64,000 nucleotides of DNA from assembly GCF_014203855.1 (NCBI RefSeq), contig NZ_JACHJV010000001.1, positions 5,580,001-5,644,000 of the forward strand, in the 5' to 3' direction. The translations under genes were made by a program, and so were the position numbers. Below, one piece after another: positions 9,005 through 17,073 of the stretch. Positions within the stretch are counted from its first letter, which is position 1, and each line of letters starts with the position of its first letter. The DNA comes from Kitasatospora kifunensis. GTDB taxonomy: Bacteria; Actinomycetota; Actinomycetes; Streptomycetales; Streptomycetaceae. The notes below the pieces were generated by a model, which saw only the letters and a program-made list of their open reading frames with translations, ran no database searches and was not told the origin of the DNA.

Positions 9005-9424
9005 ATGTCCGACAGAGGAAAACTCCAGGTTGCAGGGCTTGATCGACTGCATGGTCTCGATCTGGGACTGTTCCCCATCGCGGAGGACTTCGCGATTCGA
9101 CTGATCCACGACGAAGCCGGATCGATGATCCGCTTCCTGGCGTCAGGGGTCGGCGCTGTAATCGGTTTTCCATGGTGGGAGAATCCGCGTGAACAGATCA
9201 GCGGCTGGTCCCTGGCTGACGTTCCGACTGGTTCGATCGAGTCACCGTATTGGGACATGGATCAGGGTTGGCACATCTTGATCTGGCAGACTGGCGATCT
9301 GGTCTACATCGCGCAAGGCGGATCATCGGAAGGCGAGTACGACGATTGGTTTGCAGTACCGGCAGCGCTCTATCGTTCTGAATGGGAGGAGGCGATCCGC
9401 CGCGCGTCCTCCGAGGGCAGCTAG
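9005..9424 (+). CDS. Likely immunity protein for the upstream RNase A-like toxin
   Basis: A 139-residue cytoplasmic protein starting 23 bases after the toxin stop. ATG at 9005 has AGGGGAAG at 8991-8998. It is acidic and Trp-rich (FPWWE, YWDMDQGWH, DDWF), has no signal peptide or membrane segment, and matches no family I recognise. Position immediately downstream of a polymorphic toxin tip, small size, acidity and the same low GC as the toxin tip are the standard marks of the cognate immunity protein, which would bind and block the RNase in the producing cell. No sequence motif proves this; the assignment rests on context. Confidence 0.6.
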   Translation: MSDRGKLQVAGLDRLHGLDLGLFPIAEDFAIRLIHDEAGSMIRFLASGVGAVIGFPWWENPREQISGWSLADVPTGSIESPYWDMDQGWHILIWQTGDLVYIAQGGSSEGEYDDWFAVPAALYRSEWEEAIRRASSEGS

Positions 9425-9432
9425 GGTGAAAA

Positions 9433-9460
9433 GGAGACCCGACGGATTTTGACGGTCTCC
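9433..9460 (+). terminator. Weak hairpin after the immunity gene
   Basis: GGAGACC (9433-9439) and GGTCTCC (9454-9460) form a 7-bp stem with a 14-base loop, 9 bases after the stop codon. It lies just ahead of a stronger hairpin and may be a first terminator. Confidence 0.4.
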
Positions 9461-9506
9461 AGGAATGGCTGCAATACGTGGCCGTTTCTGCGAGCAGCGC
9501 ATGCAG

Positions 9507-9535
9507 ACGCTCGGCTGGAATTCCCAGCCGAGCGT
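9507..9535 (+). terminator. Strong terminator hairpin downstream of toxin/immunity pair
   Basis: Perfect 12-bp stem ACGCTCGGCTGG (9507-9518) with its complement (9524-9535) and a 5-base loop. It ends the toxin/immunity unit before the convergent hydrolase gene. Confidence 0.7.
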
Positions 9536-9602
9536 TCTGCGTGGGCCCCGCTGCCGGCCTCGTCCGAGGCATGAAGAGGTTGCCGAATGAATGGATCCGG
9601 GC

Positions 9603-9629
9603 GGGGCCGCCTAGCGTTTAGGTGGCCCC
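9603..9629 (-). terminator. Terminator hairpin of the MBL hydrolase gene
   Basis: GGGGCC-G-CCTA (9603-9613) pairs with TAGG-T-GGCCCC (9619-9629) through one G.U pair around a 5-base loop, just past the hydrolase stop on the minus strand. Confidence 0.6.
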
Positions 9630-9637
9630 TTCAGCGA

Positions 9638-10285
9638 CTACCAGCCGCGTGCCCACCACTCGGCGAGGTGCGGACGCTCCGCGCCGAGGTTGGTGTCGTT
9701 CCCGTGGCCGGGGTAGATCCAGGACTCGTCAGGCAGGGTGAAGACCTTGGCCTCCAGCCCCTCCATCAGAGACTTGAACTCCGTCGGCTGTGTTGTCCTT
9801 CCGGGGCCGCCGGGGAAGAGGCAGTCGCCGGTGAAGACGTGCGGGTGGCCCTCGGGGTCGTCGTAGATCAGCACGATCGCGCCGGGCGTGTGGCCGACCA
9901 GGTGGCGCACGGTCAGCTCCACCTCGCCGACCCGCAGCGTGTCGCCGTCCTCCAACAGCAGGTCGGTGGGCACCGGGATGCCCTCCGCGTCGTAGCGGCC
10001 GGCGGCCGTGCGGGCACCGGTGGCGGCCACCACCTCGGCCAGCGCGGCCCAGTGGTCCTGGTGGCGGTGAGTGGTGACCACGGTGGCCAGTCGCTCGCCG
10101 ACGGTCTCCAGTAGGGCCGGGGCGTCGGCGGCCGCGTCGATCAGCAGCTGCTCGTCGCTGGCCCGGCAGCGCAGCAGGTAGGCGTTGTTGTCGAACGGGC
10201 CTACCGCCACCTTGGTGATGATCAGGTGGGCGAGTTCGCGCACGTCCGGCGGACCGCCGACCTTGACGGCTCCGTGGTAGTTCAA
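9638..10285 (-). CDS. MBL-fold metallo-hydrolase (glyoxalase II-like)
   Basis: A 215-residue cytoplasmic hydrolase of the metallo-beta-lactamase fold. The metal-binding signature THRHQDHW (72-79) is the HxHxDH motif; further ligands are the His of RHLVGHTPG, the Asp of FTGDCLF and the final His of YPGHGND. That arrangement is typical of glyoxalase II-like thioester hydrolases. TTG start at 10285, supported by GAGGAG seven bases upstream; the nearby GTG runs into a stop. The gene lies 65 bp downstream of a mycothiol-type isomerase on the same strand, so a role in thiol-dependent detoxification is plausible, but the substrate cannot be told from sequence. Confidence 0.85.
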   Translation of the reverse strand: MNYHGAVKVGGPPDVRELAHLIITKVAVGPFDNNAYLLRCRASDEQLLIDAAADAPALLETVGERLATVVTTHRHQDHWAALAEVVAATGARTAAGRYDAEGIPVPTDLLLEDGDTLRVGEVELTVRHLVGHTPGAIVLIYDDPEGHPHVFTGDCLFPGGPGRTTQPTEFKSLMEGLEAKVFTLPDESWIYPGHGNDTNLGAERPHLAEWWARGW

Positions 10286-10350
10286 GGGTTCACTCCTCTG
10301 CTCTGGTCAAGGCTTGCTCGAATCAGGGCTTGCCGGAACATGATCCCGTG

Positions 10351-11103
10351 TCAGCTCATCGGCGGGAGCAGGGGCAGGGCGGCGCGCGGGTCGGCCAACG
10401 GGCCGCCGTCACGGTGCACCTGGAGGCCCTCGCCGTCCGAGCGGCCTGACAGCCAGGCGGTCAGGGCGCGCACCGGGCCCTGGATCCGCAGGTCGGATGC
10501 CGGGCCGGAGCCGAGCCGGGCGGTGGCGCCGGTGTCCTGGGCCAGCAGCTCGATCGCCGCCAGGTCCTCCAGCTTCGCGAAGTGGGCCACCAGCTTGCCG
10601 AACTCGACGGTGGCGAACTCCTCGGGCCACTGCGCGGGGGTGTAGCCGACGGCCAGGTCGACGTGGTGGTACTCCAGTTCGGCCAGCCGCTTCCAGGGCA
10701 GGGCGCTGGCCGGGAAGACGTAGCCGAGCCGGTGCTTGAGCTGGGCGCTCCAGGCGGCGGCGGGCAGGGTGGCGGTGGCCTCGGCCAGGCGGGCGGCGCT
10801 GGTGCGCAGGTCGGCCAGGTGCTCCTGCAGTGGACGCCCGGACCCCTTCTCGATGTCCTCGTCGCGGGCCGTGTTGCTGACGTACTGCGGGATGTCCCGC
10901 CCGGTGCGGGCCGTCTCGACCAGGTTGACCAGCGCGTCGGCGTTGCGCGCCAGGTGCGTCAGCACGTGGCCGCGGGTCCAGCCGGGCAGTGCGGAGGGCT
11001 CGGTGACGACGCCGGGGTCGAGGGCTGCGACGGTGCGCAGCAGACGCTCGGTGCTCTCGGTGACCTTGGCCAGGTCGGCGTGCGGGTCGTGCTGGTTGGT
11101 CAT
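10351..11103 (-). CDS. Maleylpyruvate isomerase family mycothiol-dependent enzyme
   Basis: A 250-residue protein of the DinB-like/maleylpyruvate isomerase superfamily, which in actinobacteria uses mycothiol as cofactor. The N-terminal helical bundle has WTRGHVLTHLARNADAL (42-58), whose histidines are the usual metal ligands, and a second conserved His pair in YHHVDLAVGY. The last 90 residues are the small C-terminal domain that follows in this family (LSGRSDGEGLQV). ATG at 11103 is preceded by GAGGGGG. It lies upstream of the MBL hydrolase on the same strand and divergent from uvrA. The substrate is unknown. Confidence 0.85.
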   Translation of the reverse strand: MTNQHDPHADLAKVTESTERLLRTVAALDPGVVTEPSALPGWTRGHVLTHLARNADALVNLVETARTGRDIPQYVSNTARDEDIEKGSGRPLQEHLADLRTSAARLAEATATLPAAAWSAQLKHRLGYVFPASALPWKRLAELEYHHVDLAVGYTPAQWPEEFATVEFGKLVAHFAKLEDLAAIELLAQDTGATARLGSGPASDLRIQGPVRALTAWLSGRSDGEGLQVHRDGGPLADPRAALPLLPPMS

Positions 11104-11118
11104 CGAAGGCCCCCTCGA

Positions 11119-11156
11119 ATCGGTACTGAACAGTCGGATCGGTGCTGAACAGTGCG
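11119..11156 (-). repeat. 19-bp tandem direct repeat in the promoter/leader of the isomerase gene
   Basis: Two adjacent 19-bp units (11119-11137 and 11138-11156) share 16 positions, with the core CTGAACAGT in both. They sit 16-53 bases upstream of the start codon at 11103, where a regulator or the polymerase would act. The rest of the 301-bp gap to uvrA shows no gene. Confidence 0.6.
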
Positions 11157-11404
11157 TGCGTGGCAAGCGTGACGTGGCAGGGCCCGTGCTCGTTGGGCCG
11201 TGCAGGGCGAAGGCTACCGCTGGGCCGCGCGCTGAGCAGGGGGGTTTCGCGGGAACCGGGCGGCTGTCAGTGGGGTGCGCTTCACTCGTTCGGGTGGACC
11301 CGGTCAGTCTGCGGTGTGAATGGTCAAGATTCGAACGCCTGACCGATAGGCTGATCGGCGACACTGGAAGCAATGCCCGTTCCCGGAGAAAGGCGCCAGT
11401 AGCA

Positions 11405-14308
11405 GTGGCCGACCGCCTCATCGTCCGCGGTGCTCGCGAGCACAACCTCAAGAACGTCTCGCTCGACCTGCCCCGGGACTCCCTGATCGTTTTCACGGGG
11501 CTCTCCGGGTCGGGCAAGTCGTCGCTGGCCTTCGACACCATCTTTGCCGAGGGTCAGCGCCGCTACGTCGAGTCGCTCTCCTCCTATGCCCGGCAGTTCC
11601 TCGGCCAGATGGACAAGCCGGACGTCGACTTCATCGAGGGCCTCTCGCCGGCCGTCTCGATCGACCAGAAGTCCACCAACCGCAACCCCCGGTCCACGGT
11701 CGGCACGATCACCGAGGTCTACGACTACCTGCGGCTGCTCTTCGCCCGGGTCGGCAAGCCGCACTGCCCGCACTGCGGGCGCCCGATCGCCAAGCAGTCC
11801 CCGCAGGCGATCGTGGACAAGGTGCTCGAACTCGCCGAGGGCACCCGGTTCCAGGTGCTCAGCCCGGTGGTGCGCGAGCGCAAGGGCGAGTTCGTCGACC
11901 TCTTCGCCGACCTGCAGTCCAAGGGCTACGCCCGAGCCCGGGTGGACGGCGAGACCGTCCAGCTGACCGAGCCGCCCAAGCTGAAGAAGCAGGAGAAGCA
12001 CACCATCGAGGTGGTCATCGACCGCCTCACCGTCAAGGGGAGCGCCAAGCGCCGCCTGACCGACTCGGTGGAGACGGCGCTCAAGCTCTCCGGTGGCATG
12101 GTGGTGCTCGACTTCGTCGACCTCGAGGCCGATGACCCCGAGCGCGAGCGGATGTACTCCGAGCACCTCTACTGCCCCTACGACGACGTCTCCTTCGAGG
12201 AGTTGGAGCCGCGCTCGTTCTCCTTCAACTCCCCCTTCGGCGCCTGCCCCGACTGCACGGGCCTGGGCAGCCGGATGGAGGTGGACCCCGAGCTGGTGAT
12301 CCCCGACGACGAGAAGTCGCTGGACGAGGGCGCCATCCACCCGTGGACCGGTGGCCACCTGCGCGAGTACTTCGGCCACCTGATCGACGCGCTCGCCACC
12401 GAGGTCGGCTTCCGCACCGACATCCCCTGGGCCGGGCTGCCGGCCCGGGCCAAGAAGGCACTGCTCTACGGCCACAAGGCCAAGGTCGAGGTCCGCTACA
12501 ACAACCGGTACGGCAAGGCCCGTTCCTGGGTCACCGGTTTCGAGGGCGTGATCCCCTTCGTCCAGCGCAAGCACAACGAGGCGGAGACCGACAGCGGTCG
12601 GGAGCGCTTCGAGGGCTACATGCGCGAGGTGCCGTGCCCGGCCTGCCAGGGCACCCGGCTCAAGCCGGTGGTGCTCGCGGTCACCGTGCAGGGCAAGTCG
12701 ATCGCCGAGGTCTCGGCGATGTCGATCAGCGACTGCGCCGACTTCCTGAGCGGGATGAAGCTGACCGCCCGGGACAAGAAGATCGCCGAGCGGGTGCTGA
12801 AGGAGGTCAACGAGCGGCTGCGGTTCCTGGTCGACGTCGGCCTGGACTACCTCTCGCTCAACCGCGCGGCCGGCACCCTGTCCGGTGGCGAGGCCCAGCG
12901 GATCCGGCTCGCCACCCAGATCGGCTCCGGCCTGGTCGGCGTGCTCTACGTGCTGGACGAGCCGTCGATCGGCCTGCACCAGCGCGACAACCACCGGTTG
13001 ATCGAGACCCTGGTCCGGCTGCGGGACATCGGCAACACGCTGATCGTGGTCGAGCACGACGAGGACACCATCAAGACCGCGGACTGGGTGGTCGACATCG
13101 GCCCCGGCGCCGGCGAGCACGGCGGCAAGGTGGTGCACTCCGGCGCGCTGAAGGAGCTGCTGACCAACGAGGAGTCGTTGACCGGCCAGTACCTCTCCGG
13201 CAAGCGCTCGATCCCGGTTCCGGCGGCACGCCGCCCGCGGGACAAGAAGCGCCAGATCGTGGTGCACGGCGCCCGCGAGCACAACCTGAAGGACGTCACG
13301 GTCGGCTTCCCGCTGGGGATGTTCACCGCGATCACCGGTGTCTCGGGCTCCGGCAAGTCCACCCTGGTCAACGACATCCTCTACACCCACCTGGCCCGCG
13401 AGCTGAACGGCGCGCGCAGCGTGCCGGGTCGGCACACCCGGGTCACCGGCACCGATCTGGTGGACAAGGTGGTGCACGTCGACCAGTCGCCGATCGGCCG
13501 CACCCCGCGCTCCAACCCGGCCACCTACACCGGCGTCTTCGACCACGTCCGCAAGCTCTTCGCGGAGACCACCGAGGCGAAGGTGCGCGGCTACCTGCAG
13601 GGCCGGTTCTCCTTCAACGTCAAGGGCGGCCGCTGCGAGAACTGCTCGGGCGACGGCACCATCAAGATCGAGATGAACTTCCTGCCGGACGTCTACGTCC
13701 CGTGCGAGGTCTGCCACGGCGCCCGCTACAACCGCGAGACGCTCGAGGTGCACTACAAGGGCAAGTCCATCGCCGAGGTGCTGGACATGCCGATCGAGGA
13801 GGCGCTGCACTTCTTCGAGGCGGTCCCGGCGATCTCCCGCCACCTGCGCACCCTCAACGACGTCGGCCTCGGCTACGTCCGGCTCGGCCAGAGCGCCCCG
13901 ACCCTCTCCGGTGGTGAGGCGCAGCGCGTCAAGCTCGCCGCCGAGCTGCAGAAGCGTTCCACCGGGCGGACCGTCTACGTGCTGGACGAGCCCACCACCG
14001 GCCTGCACTTCGAGGACATCAGCAAGCTGATCAAGGTGCTCTCCGGTCTGGTCGAGAAGGGCAACACGGTGATCGTCATCGAGCACAACCTCGATGTGAT
14101 CAAGACCGCCGACTGGGTCGTGGACATGGGCCCCGAGGGCGGCAACGGCGGTGGCACGGTGATCGCCGAGGGCACCCCCGAGGAGATCGCCGGCACGACG
14201 GACAGCCACACCGGCAAGTTCCTGCGCGACATCCTGGGCGACCGGGTGAGCGACGCGCCGGTTCCCGCCCCGCGGGCCGCCCGCAAGCGCGCGGCGGCCA
14301 AGAAGTAG
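11405..14308 (+). CDS. uvrA: Excinuclease ABC subunit A
   Basis: A 967-residue DNA damage-recognition ATPase of nucleotide excision repair, working with UvrB and UvrC. The start is GTG at 11405 (MADRLIVRGAREHNLKN), the standard N-terminus; the frame stays open upstream but has no family similarity. Walker A of the first ATPase is GLSGSGKSS (32-40) and a second lies in the C-terminal half (GVSGSGKST). Signature and Walker B pairs are LSGGEAQRIRLA/LYVLDEPS and LSGGEAQRVKLA/VYVLDEPTTG. Zinc cysteines appear as CPHCGRP, CPACQG, CENCSGDG and CEVCHG. A CGAAC half-site at 11332 hints at LexA control but lacks a matching half. A strong terminator follows. Confidence 0.98.
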   Translation: MADRLIVRGAREHNLKNVSLDLPRDSLIVFTGLSGSGKSSLAFDTIFAEGQRRYVESLSSYARQFLGQMDKPDVDFIEGLSPAVSIDQKSTNRNPRSTVGTITEVYDYLRLLFARVGKPHCPHCGRPIAKQSPQAIVDKVLELAEGTRFQVLSPVVRERKGEFVDLFADLQSKGYARARVDGETVQLTEPPKLKKQEKHTIEVVIDRLTVKGSAKRRLTDSVETALKLSGGMVVLDFVDLEADDPERERMYSEHLYCPYDDVSFEELEPRSFSFNSPFGACPDCTGLGSRMEVDPELVIPDDEKSLDEGAIHPWTGGHLREYFGHLIDALATEVGFRTDIPWAGLPARAKKALLYGHKAKVEVRYNNRYGKARSWVTGFEGVIPFVQRKHNEAETDSGRERFEGYMREVPCPACQGTRLKPVVLAVTVQGKSIAEVSAMSISDCADFLSGMKLTARDKKIAERVLKEVNERLRFLVDVGLDYLSLNRAAGTLSGGEAQRIRLATQIGSGLVGVLYVLDEPSIGLHQRDNHRLIETLVRLRDIGNTLIVVEHDEDTIKTADWVVDIGPGAGEHGGKVVHSGALKELLTNEESLTGQYLSGKRSIPVPAARRPRDKKRQIVVHGAREHNLKDVTVGFPLGMFTAITGVSGSGKSTLVNDILYTHLARELNGARSVPGRHTRVTGTDLVDKVVHVDQSPIGRTPRSNPATYTGVFDHVRKLFAETTEAKVRGYLQGRFSFNVKGGRCENCSGDGTIKIEMNFLPDVYVPCEVCHGARYNRETLEVHYKGKSIAEVLDMPIEEALHFFEAVPAISRHLRTLNDVGLGYVRLGQSAPTLSGGEAQRVKLAAELQKRSTGRTVYVLDEPTTGLHFEDISKLIKVLSGLVEKGNTVIVIEHNLDVIKTADWVVDMGPEGGNGGGTVIAEGTPEEIAGTTDSHTGKFLRDILGDRVSDAPVPAPRAARKRAAAKK

Positions 14309-14322
14309 GCGTCGCCTTCCCG

Positions 14323-14373
14323 ATGGCGCCGTCCCGGGGCTCCCGCACGCCGGGTGCCCCGGGACGGCGCCAT
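14323..14373 (+). terminator. uvrA terminator
   Basis: Perfect 17-bp stem ATGGCGCCGTCCCGGGG (14323-14339) with its complement (14357-14373) around a 17-base loop, 15 bases after the uvrA stop. Confidence 0.85.
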
Positions 14374-14430
14374 GAGCGGCACTAGACTGCCGCCCGTCCA
14401 CCCGCCGTACCCCCGCAGGGAGCAGTACCG

Positions 14431-14874
14431 ATGTCCGAGGCCGACCAGACGCCCACCACCACCCGCCGCACCCTGCTCTGCTGCGGTGCGGCCGCACTGG
14501 CCGGCGGCTCCGCGCTCGCGCTGAGCGGCTGCAGCAGCTCGGGCGGGAGCAGCAAGAGCGAGTCCAAGGCTGCGTCGAGCCCGGTCGACCTGGGCGACGC
14601 CTCGGCCGTCCCGGTGGGTGGCGGCAAGGTCTACCCGGACCAGCGGATCGTGGTCACCCAGCCCACCGCCGGCCAGTACAAGGCGTTCAGCGCCCGTTGC
14701 ACGCACGCCGGCTGCCTGGTCGACCAGGTCAAGAGCAACCTGATCCAGTGCCCGTGCCACGGCAGCCGCTTCAACATCGCCGACGGCACGGTCGCCGACG
14801 GCCCGGCGCCGAGCCCGCTGCCGAGCTACCAGGTCGCGGTGGCCGGCGGCAAGCTCACCGTGACGCCGAGCTGA
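14431..14874 (+). CDS. Tat-exported Rieske [2Fe-2S] lipoprotein
   Basis: A 147-residue exported iron-sulfur protein. The N-terminus carries a twin-arginine signal (TTRRTLL, 10-16) leading into a lipobox-like LALSGC, so it is probably folded with its cluster in the cytoplasm, exported by Tat and lipid-anchored. The Rieske ligands are CTHAGC (Cys, His) and CPCHGSRF (Cys, His), followed by the usual GPAPSPLPSY turn. ATG at 14431 with AGGGAG upstream. It stands alone between uvrA and uvrC. Such proteins are annotated as Rieske (2Fe-2S) proteins; the electron partner is not evident from the neighbourhood. Confidence 0.93.
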   Translation: MSEADQTPTTTRRTLLCCGAAALAGGSALALSGCSSSGGSSKSESKAASSPVDLGDASAVPVGGGKVYPDQRIVVTQPTAGQYKAFSARCTHAGCLVDQVKSNLIQCPCHGSRFNIADGTVADGPAPSPLPSYQVAVAGGKLTVTPS

Positions 14875-14972
14875 GCCGGCCAGCACCGGCCAGCACCGAC
14901 CGTCAGCCCGGCGAGCTAGGGTTTTGACAGTCACAGCAGCACGAGGGGCAGAGCAGCACAAGGGGGACCACG

Positions 14973-16997
14973 ATGGCTGACCCGTCCACCTACCGCCCGG
15001 CGCCGGGAGCGATCCCGACCTCGCCCGGGGTCTACCGGTTCCGGGACGAGCACGGCCGGGTGATCTACGTGGGCAAGGCCAAGAGCCTGCGCCCGCGCCT
15101 GTCCTCGTACTTCCAGGACCTGGCGAACCTGCACCCGCGCACCGCCACCATGGTCACCACCGCCGCCTCGGTGGAGTGGACGGTGGTCGGCACCGAAGTC
15201 GAGGCGCTCCAGCTGGAGTACTCCTGGATCAAGGAGTTCGACCCCCGGTTCAACGTCAAGTACCGCGACGACAAGAGCTACCCCGAGCTCGCCGTGACGC
15301 TGAACGAGGAGTTCCCCCGGGTCCAGGTGATGCGCGGGGCGCACAAGAAGGGCGTGCGCTACTTCGGCCCGTACGGGCACGCCTGGGCGATCCGCGAGAC
15401 GGTCGACCTGCTGCTGCGCGTCTTCCCGGTCCGCACCTGCTCCACCGGCGTCTTCAAGCGCGCCAAGCAGGTCGGCCGTCCCTGTCTGCTGGGCTACATC
15501 GGCAAGTGCGCCGCGCCCTGCGTCGGCAAGGTGAGCGCGGCCGAACACCGGGAGCTGGCCGAGGAGTTCTGCGACTTCATGGCCGGGCGCACCGGCAACC
15601 ACCTGCGCCGCCTGGAAGAGCAGATGGCCGCGGCCGCCGCGGAGATGGAGTACGAGAAGGCGGCCCGGCTGCGCGACGACATCGGGGCGCTCAAGCGGGC
15701 CATGGAGAAGAACGCCGTGGTGCTGGCGGATGGCACCGACGCCGACCTGCTCGCCCTCGCCGAGGACGAACTCGAGGCCGCGGTGCAGATCTTCCACGTC
15801 CGTGGCGGCCGGGTGCGCGGCCAGCGCGGCTGGGTCACCGACAAGGTCGAGGACGTGGACACCGCCGCCCTGGTCGAGCACGCCCTGCAGCAGCTCTACG
15901 GCGGCGCCAGCGAGGCGGTGCCGCGCGAGGTGCTGGTGCCCGCGCTGCCCGAGCCGGCCGAGCCGGTGCGCGAGTGGCTGAGCGGCCTGCGCGGCAGCCA
16001 GGTCGACCTGCGGGTGCCGCAACGCGGCGACAAGAAGGACCTGATGGCCACCGTCGGGCGCAACGCCCAGCAGGCGCTGGCGCTGCACAAGACCAAGCGC
16101 GCCTCGGACCTGACCACCCGCAGCCGGGCGCTGCAGGAGATCGCCGACGCGCTGGAGTTGGACTCGGTGCCGCTGCGGATCGAGTGCTTCGACATCTCGC
16201 ACCTGCAGGGCGAGGACGTGGTCGCCTCGATGGTGGTCTTCGAGGACGGCCTGGCCCGCAAGAGCGAGTACCGGCGCTTCCAGATCAAGGGCTTCGAAGG
16301 CCAGGACGACGTCCGCTCGATGCACGAGGTGATCAGCCGACGGTTCCGCCGCTACCTCCAGGAGCGCGAGCAGACCGGCGAGTGGGCGGTCCCCGAGCAG
16401 AGCCTGCCCGGCGACGGCGGGCCGGACGACGAGGCGCCCGGCGGTCCCCTCGACCCCGAGACCGGTCGCCCCCGCCGCTTCGCCTACCCGCCGCAGCTGC
16501 TGGTGGTCGACGGTGGCCAGCCCCAAGTGGCCGCCGCCAAGCGCGCGCTGGACGAGCTCGGCATCGACGACGTGGCGCTGTGCGGCCTGGCCAAGCGACT
16601 GGAGGAGGTCTGGCTGCCGGAGCAGGACGACCCGGTGGTGCTGCCGCGCAGCAGCGAGGGCCTCTACCTGCTCCAGCGGGTGCGCGACGAGGCGCACCGG
16701 TTCGCCATCGGCTACCAGCGCAACAAACGCGCCAAGCGCCTGACCAGTGGTGGCCTGGACGCCGTCCCCGGCCTGGGGGAGACGCGCCGCACCGCGCTGC
16801 TCAAGCACTTCGGCTCGGTGAAGCGGCTGCGCGCCGCCAGCGTCGAGGAGATCTGCGCCGTCCCCGGCATCGGGCGCCGCACCGCGGAGACTGTTGTCCA
16901 GGCGTTGGCCTCCAGGCAACCCGCGGCATTCGCGGTGAACACCGCCACAGGCGAGATCATGGAGGATGGCGCTGCCGACCCGGGGCCGGCCGACTGA
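14973..16997 (+). CDS. uvrC: Excinuclease ABC subunit C
   Basis: A 674-residue nuclease that makes both incisions in nucleotide excision repair. Domains in order: GIY-YIG nuclease (about 14-95; GVYRFRDEHGRVIYVGKAKSL), cysteine-rich link, UVR domain for UvrB contact (about 205-245), RNase H-like nuclease (about 385-560; ECFDISHLQGEDVVASMVVFE), and a C-terminal double helix-hairpin-helix (VPGLGETRR, VPGIGRRTAE). ATG at 14973 with AGGGGG at 14961-14966. A TTTTGACAG stretch about 40 bases upstream may be a -35. It leads the conserved streptomycete run uvrC-rapZ-yvcK-whiA; a short gap and a separate ribosome-binding site separate it from rapZ. Confidence 0.98.
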   Translation: MADPSTYRPAPGAIPTSPGVYRFRDEHGRVIYVGKAKSLRPRLSSYFQDLANLHPRTATMVTTAASVEWTVVGTEVEALQLEYSWIKEFDPRFNVKYRDDKSYPELAVTLNEEFPRVQVMRGAHKKGVRYFGPYGHAWAIRETVDLLLRVFPVRTCSTGVFKRAKQVGRPCLLGYIGKCAAPCVGKVSAAEHRELAEEFCDFMAGRTGNHLRRLEEQMAAAAAEMEYEKAARLRDDIGALKRAMEKNAVVLADGTDADLLALAEDELEAAVQIFHVRGGRVRGQRGWVTDKVEDVDTAALVEHALQQLYGGASEAVPREVLVPALPEPAEPVREWLSGLRGSQVDLRVPQRGDKKDLMATVGRNAQQALALHKTKRASDLTTRSRALQEIADALELDSVPLRIECFDISHLQGEDVVASMVVFEDGLARKSEYRRFQIKGFEGQDDVRSMHEVISRRFRRYLQEREQTGEWAVPEQSLPGDGGPDDEAPGGPLDPETGRPRRFAYPPQLLVVDGGQPQVAAAKRALDELGIDDVALCGLAKRLEEVWLPEQDDPVVLPRSSEGLYLLQRVRDEAHRFAIGYQRNKRAKRLTSGGLDAVPGLGETRRTALLKHFGSVKRLRAASVEEICAVPGIGRRTAETVVQALASRQPAAFAVNTATGEIMEDGAADPGPAD

Positions 16998-17073
16998 AGG
17001 GACCGGGCCAGGCGTGACGCCAGCGCGTCACACGCGTTTTGACAGCAGATGCACCCGAGAGCGGGGAACCGAA

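Noticed and set aside
11332..11346. CGAAC followed by GACCG upstream of uvrA as a LexA/SOS box
   Set aside because: Only one half matches the actinobacterial CGAAC-N4-GTTCG pattern; the other half is too diverged to call.
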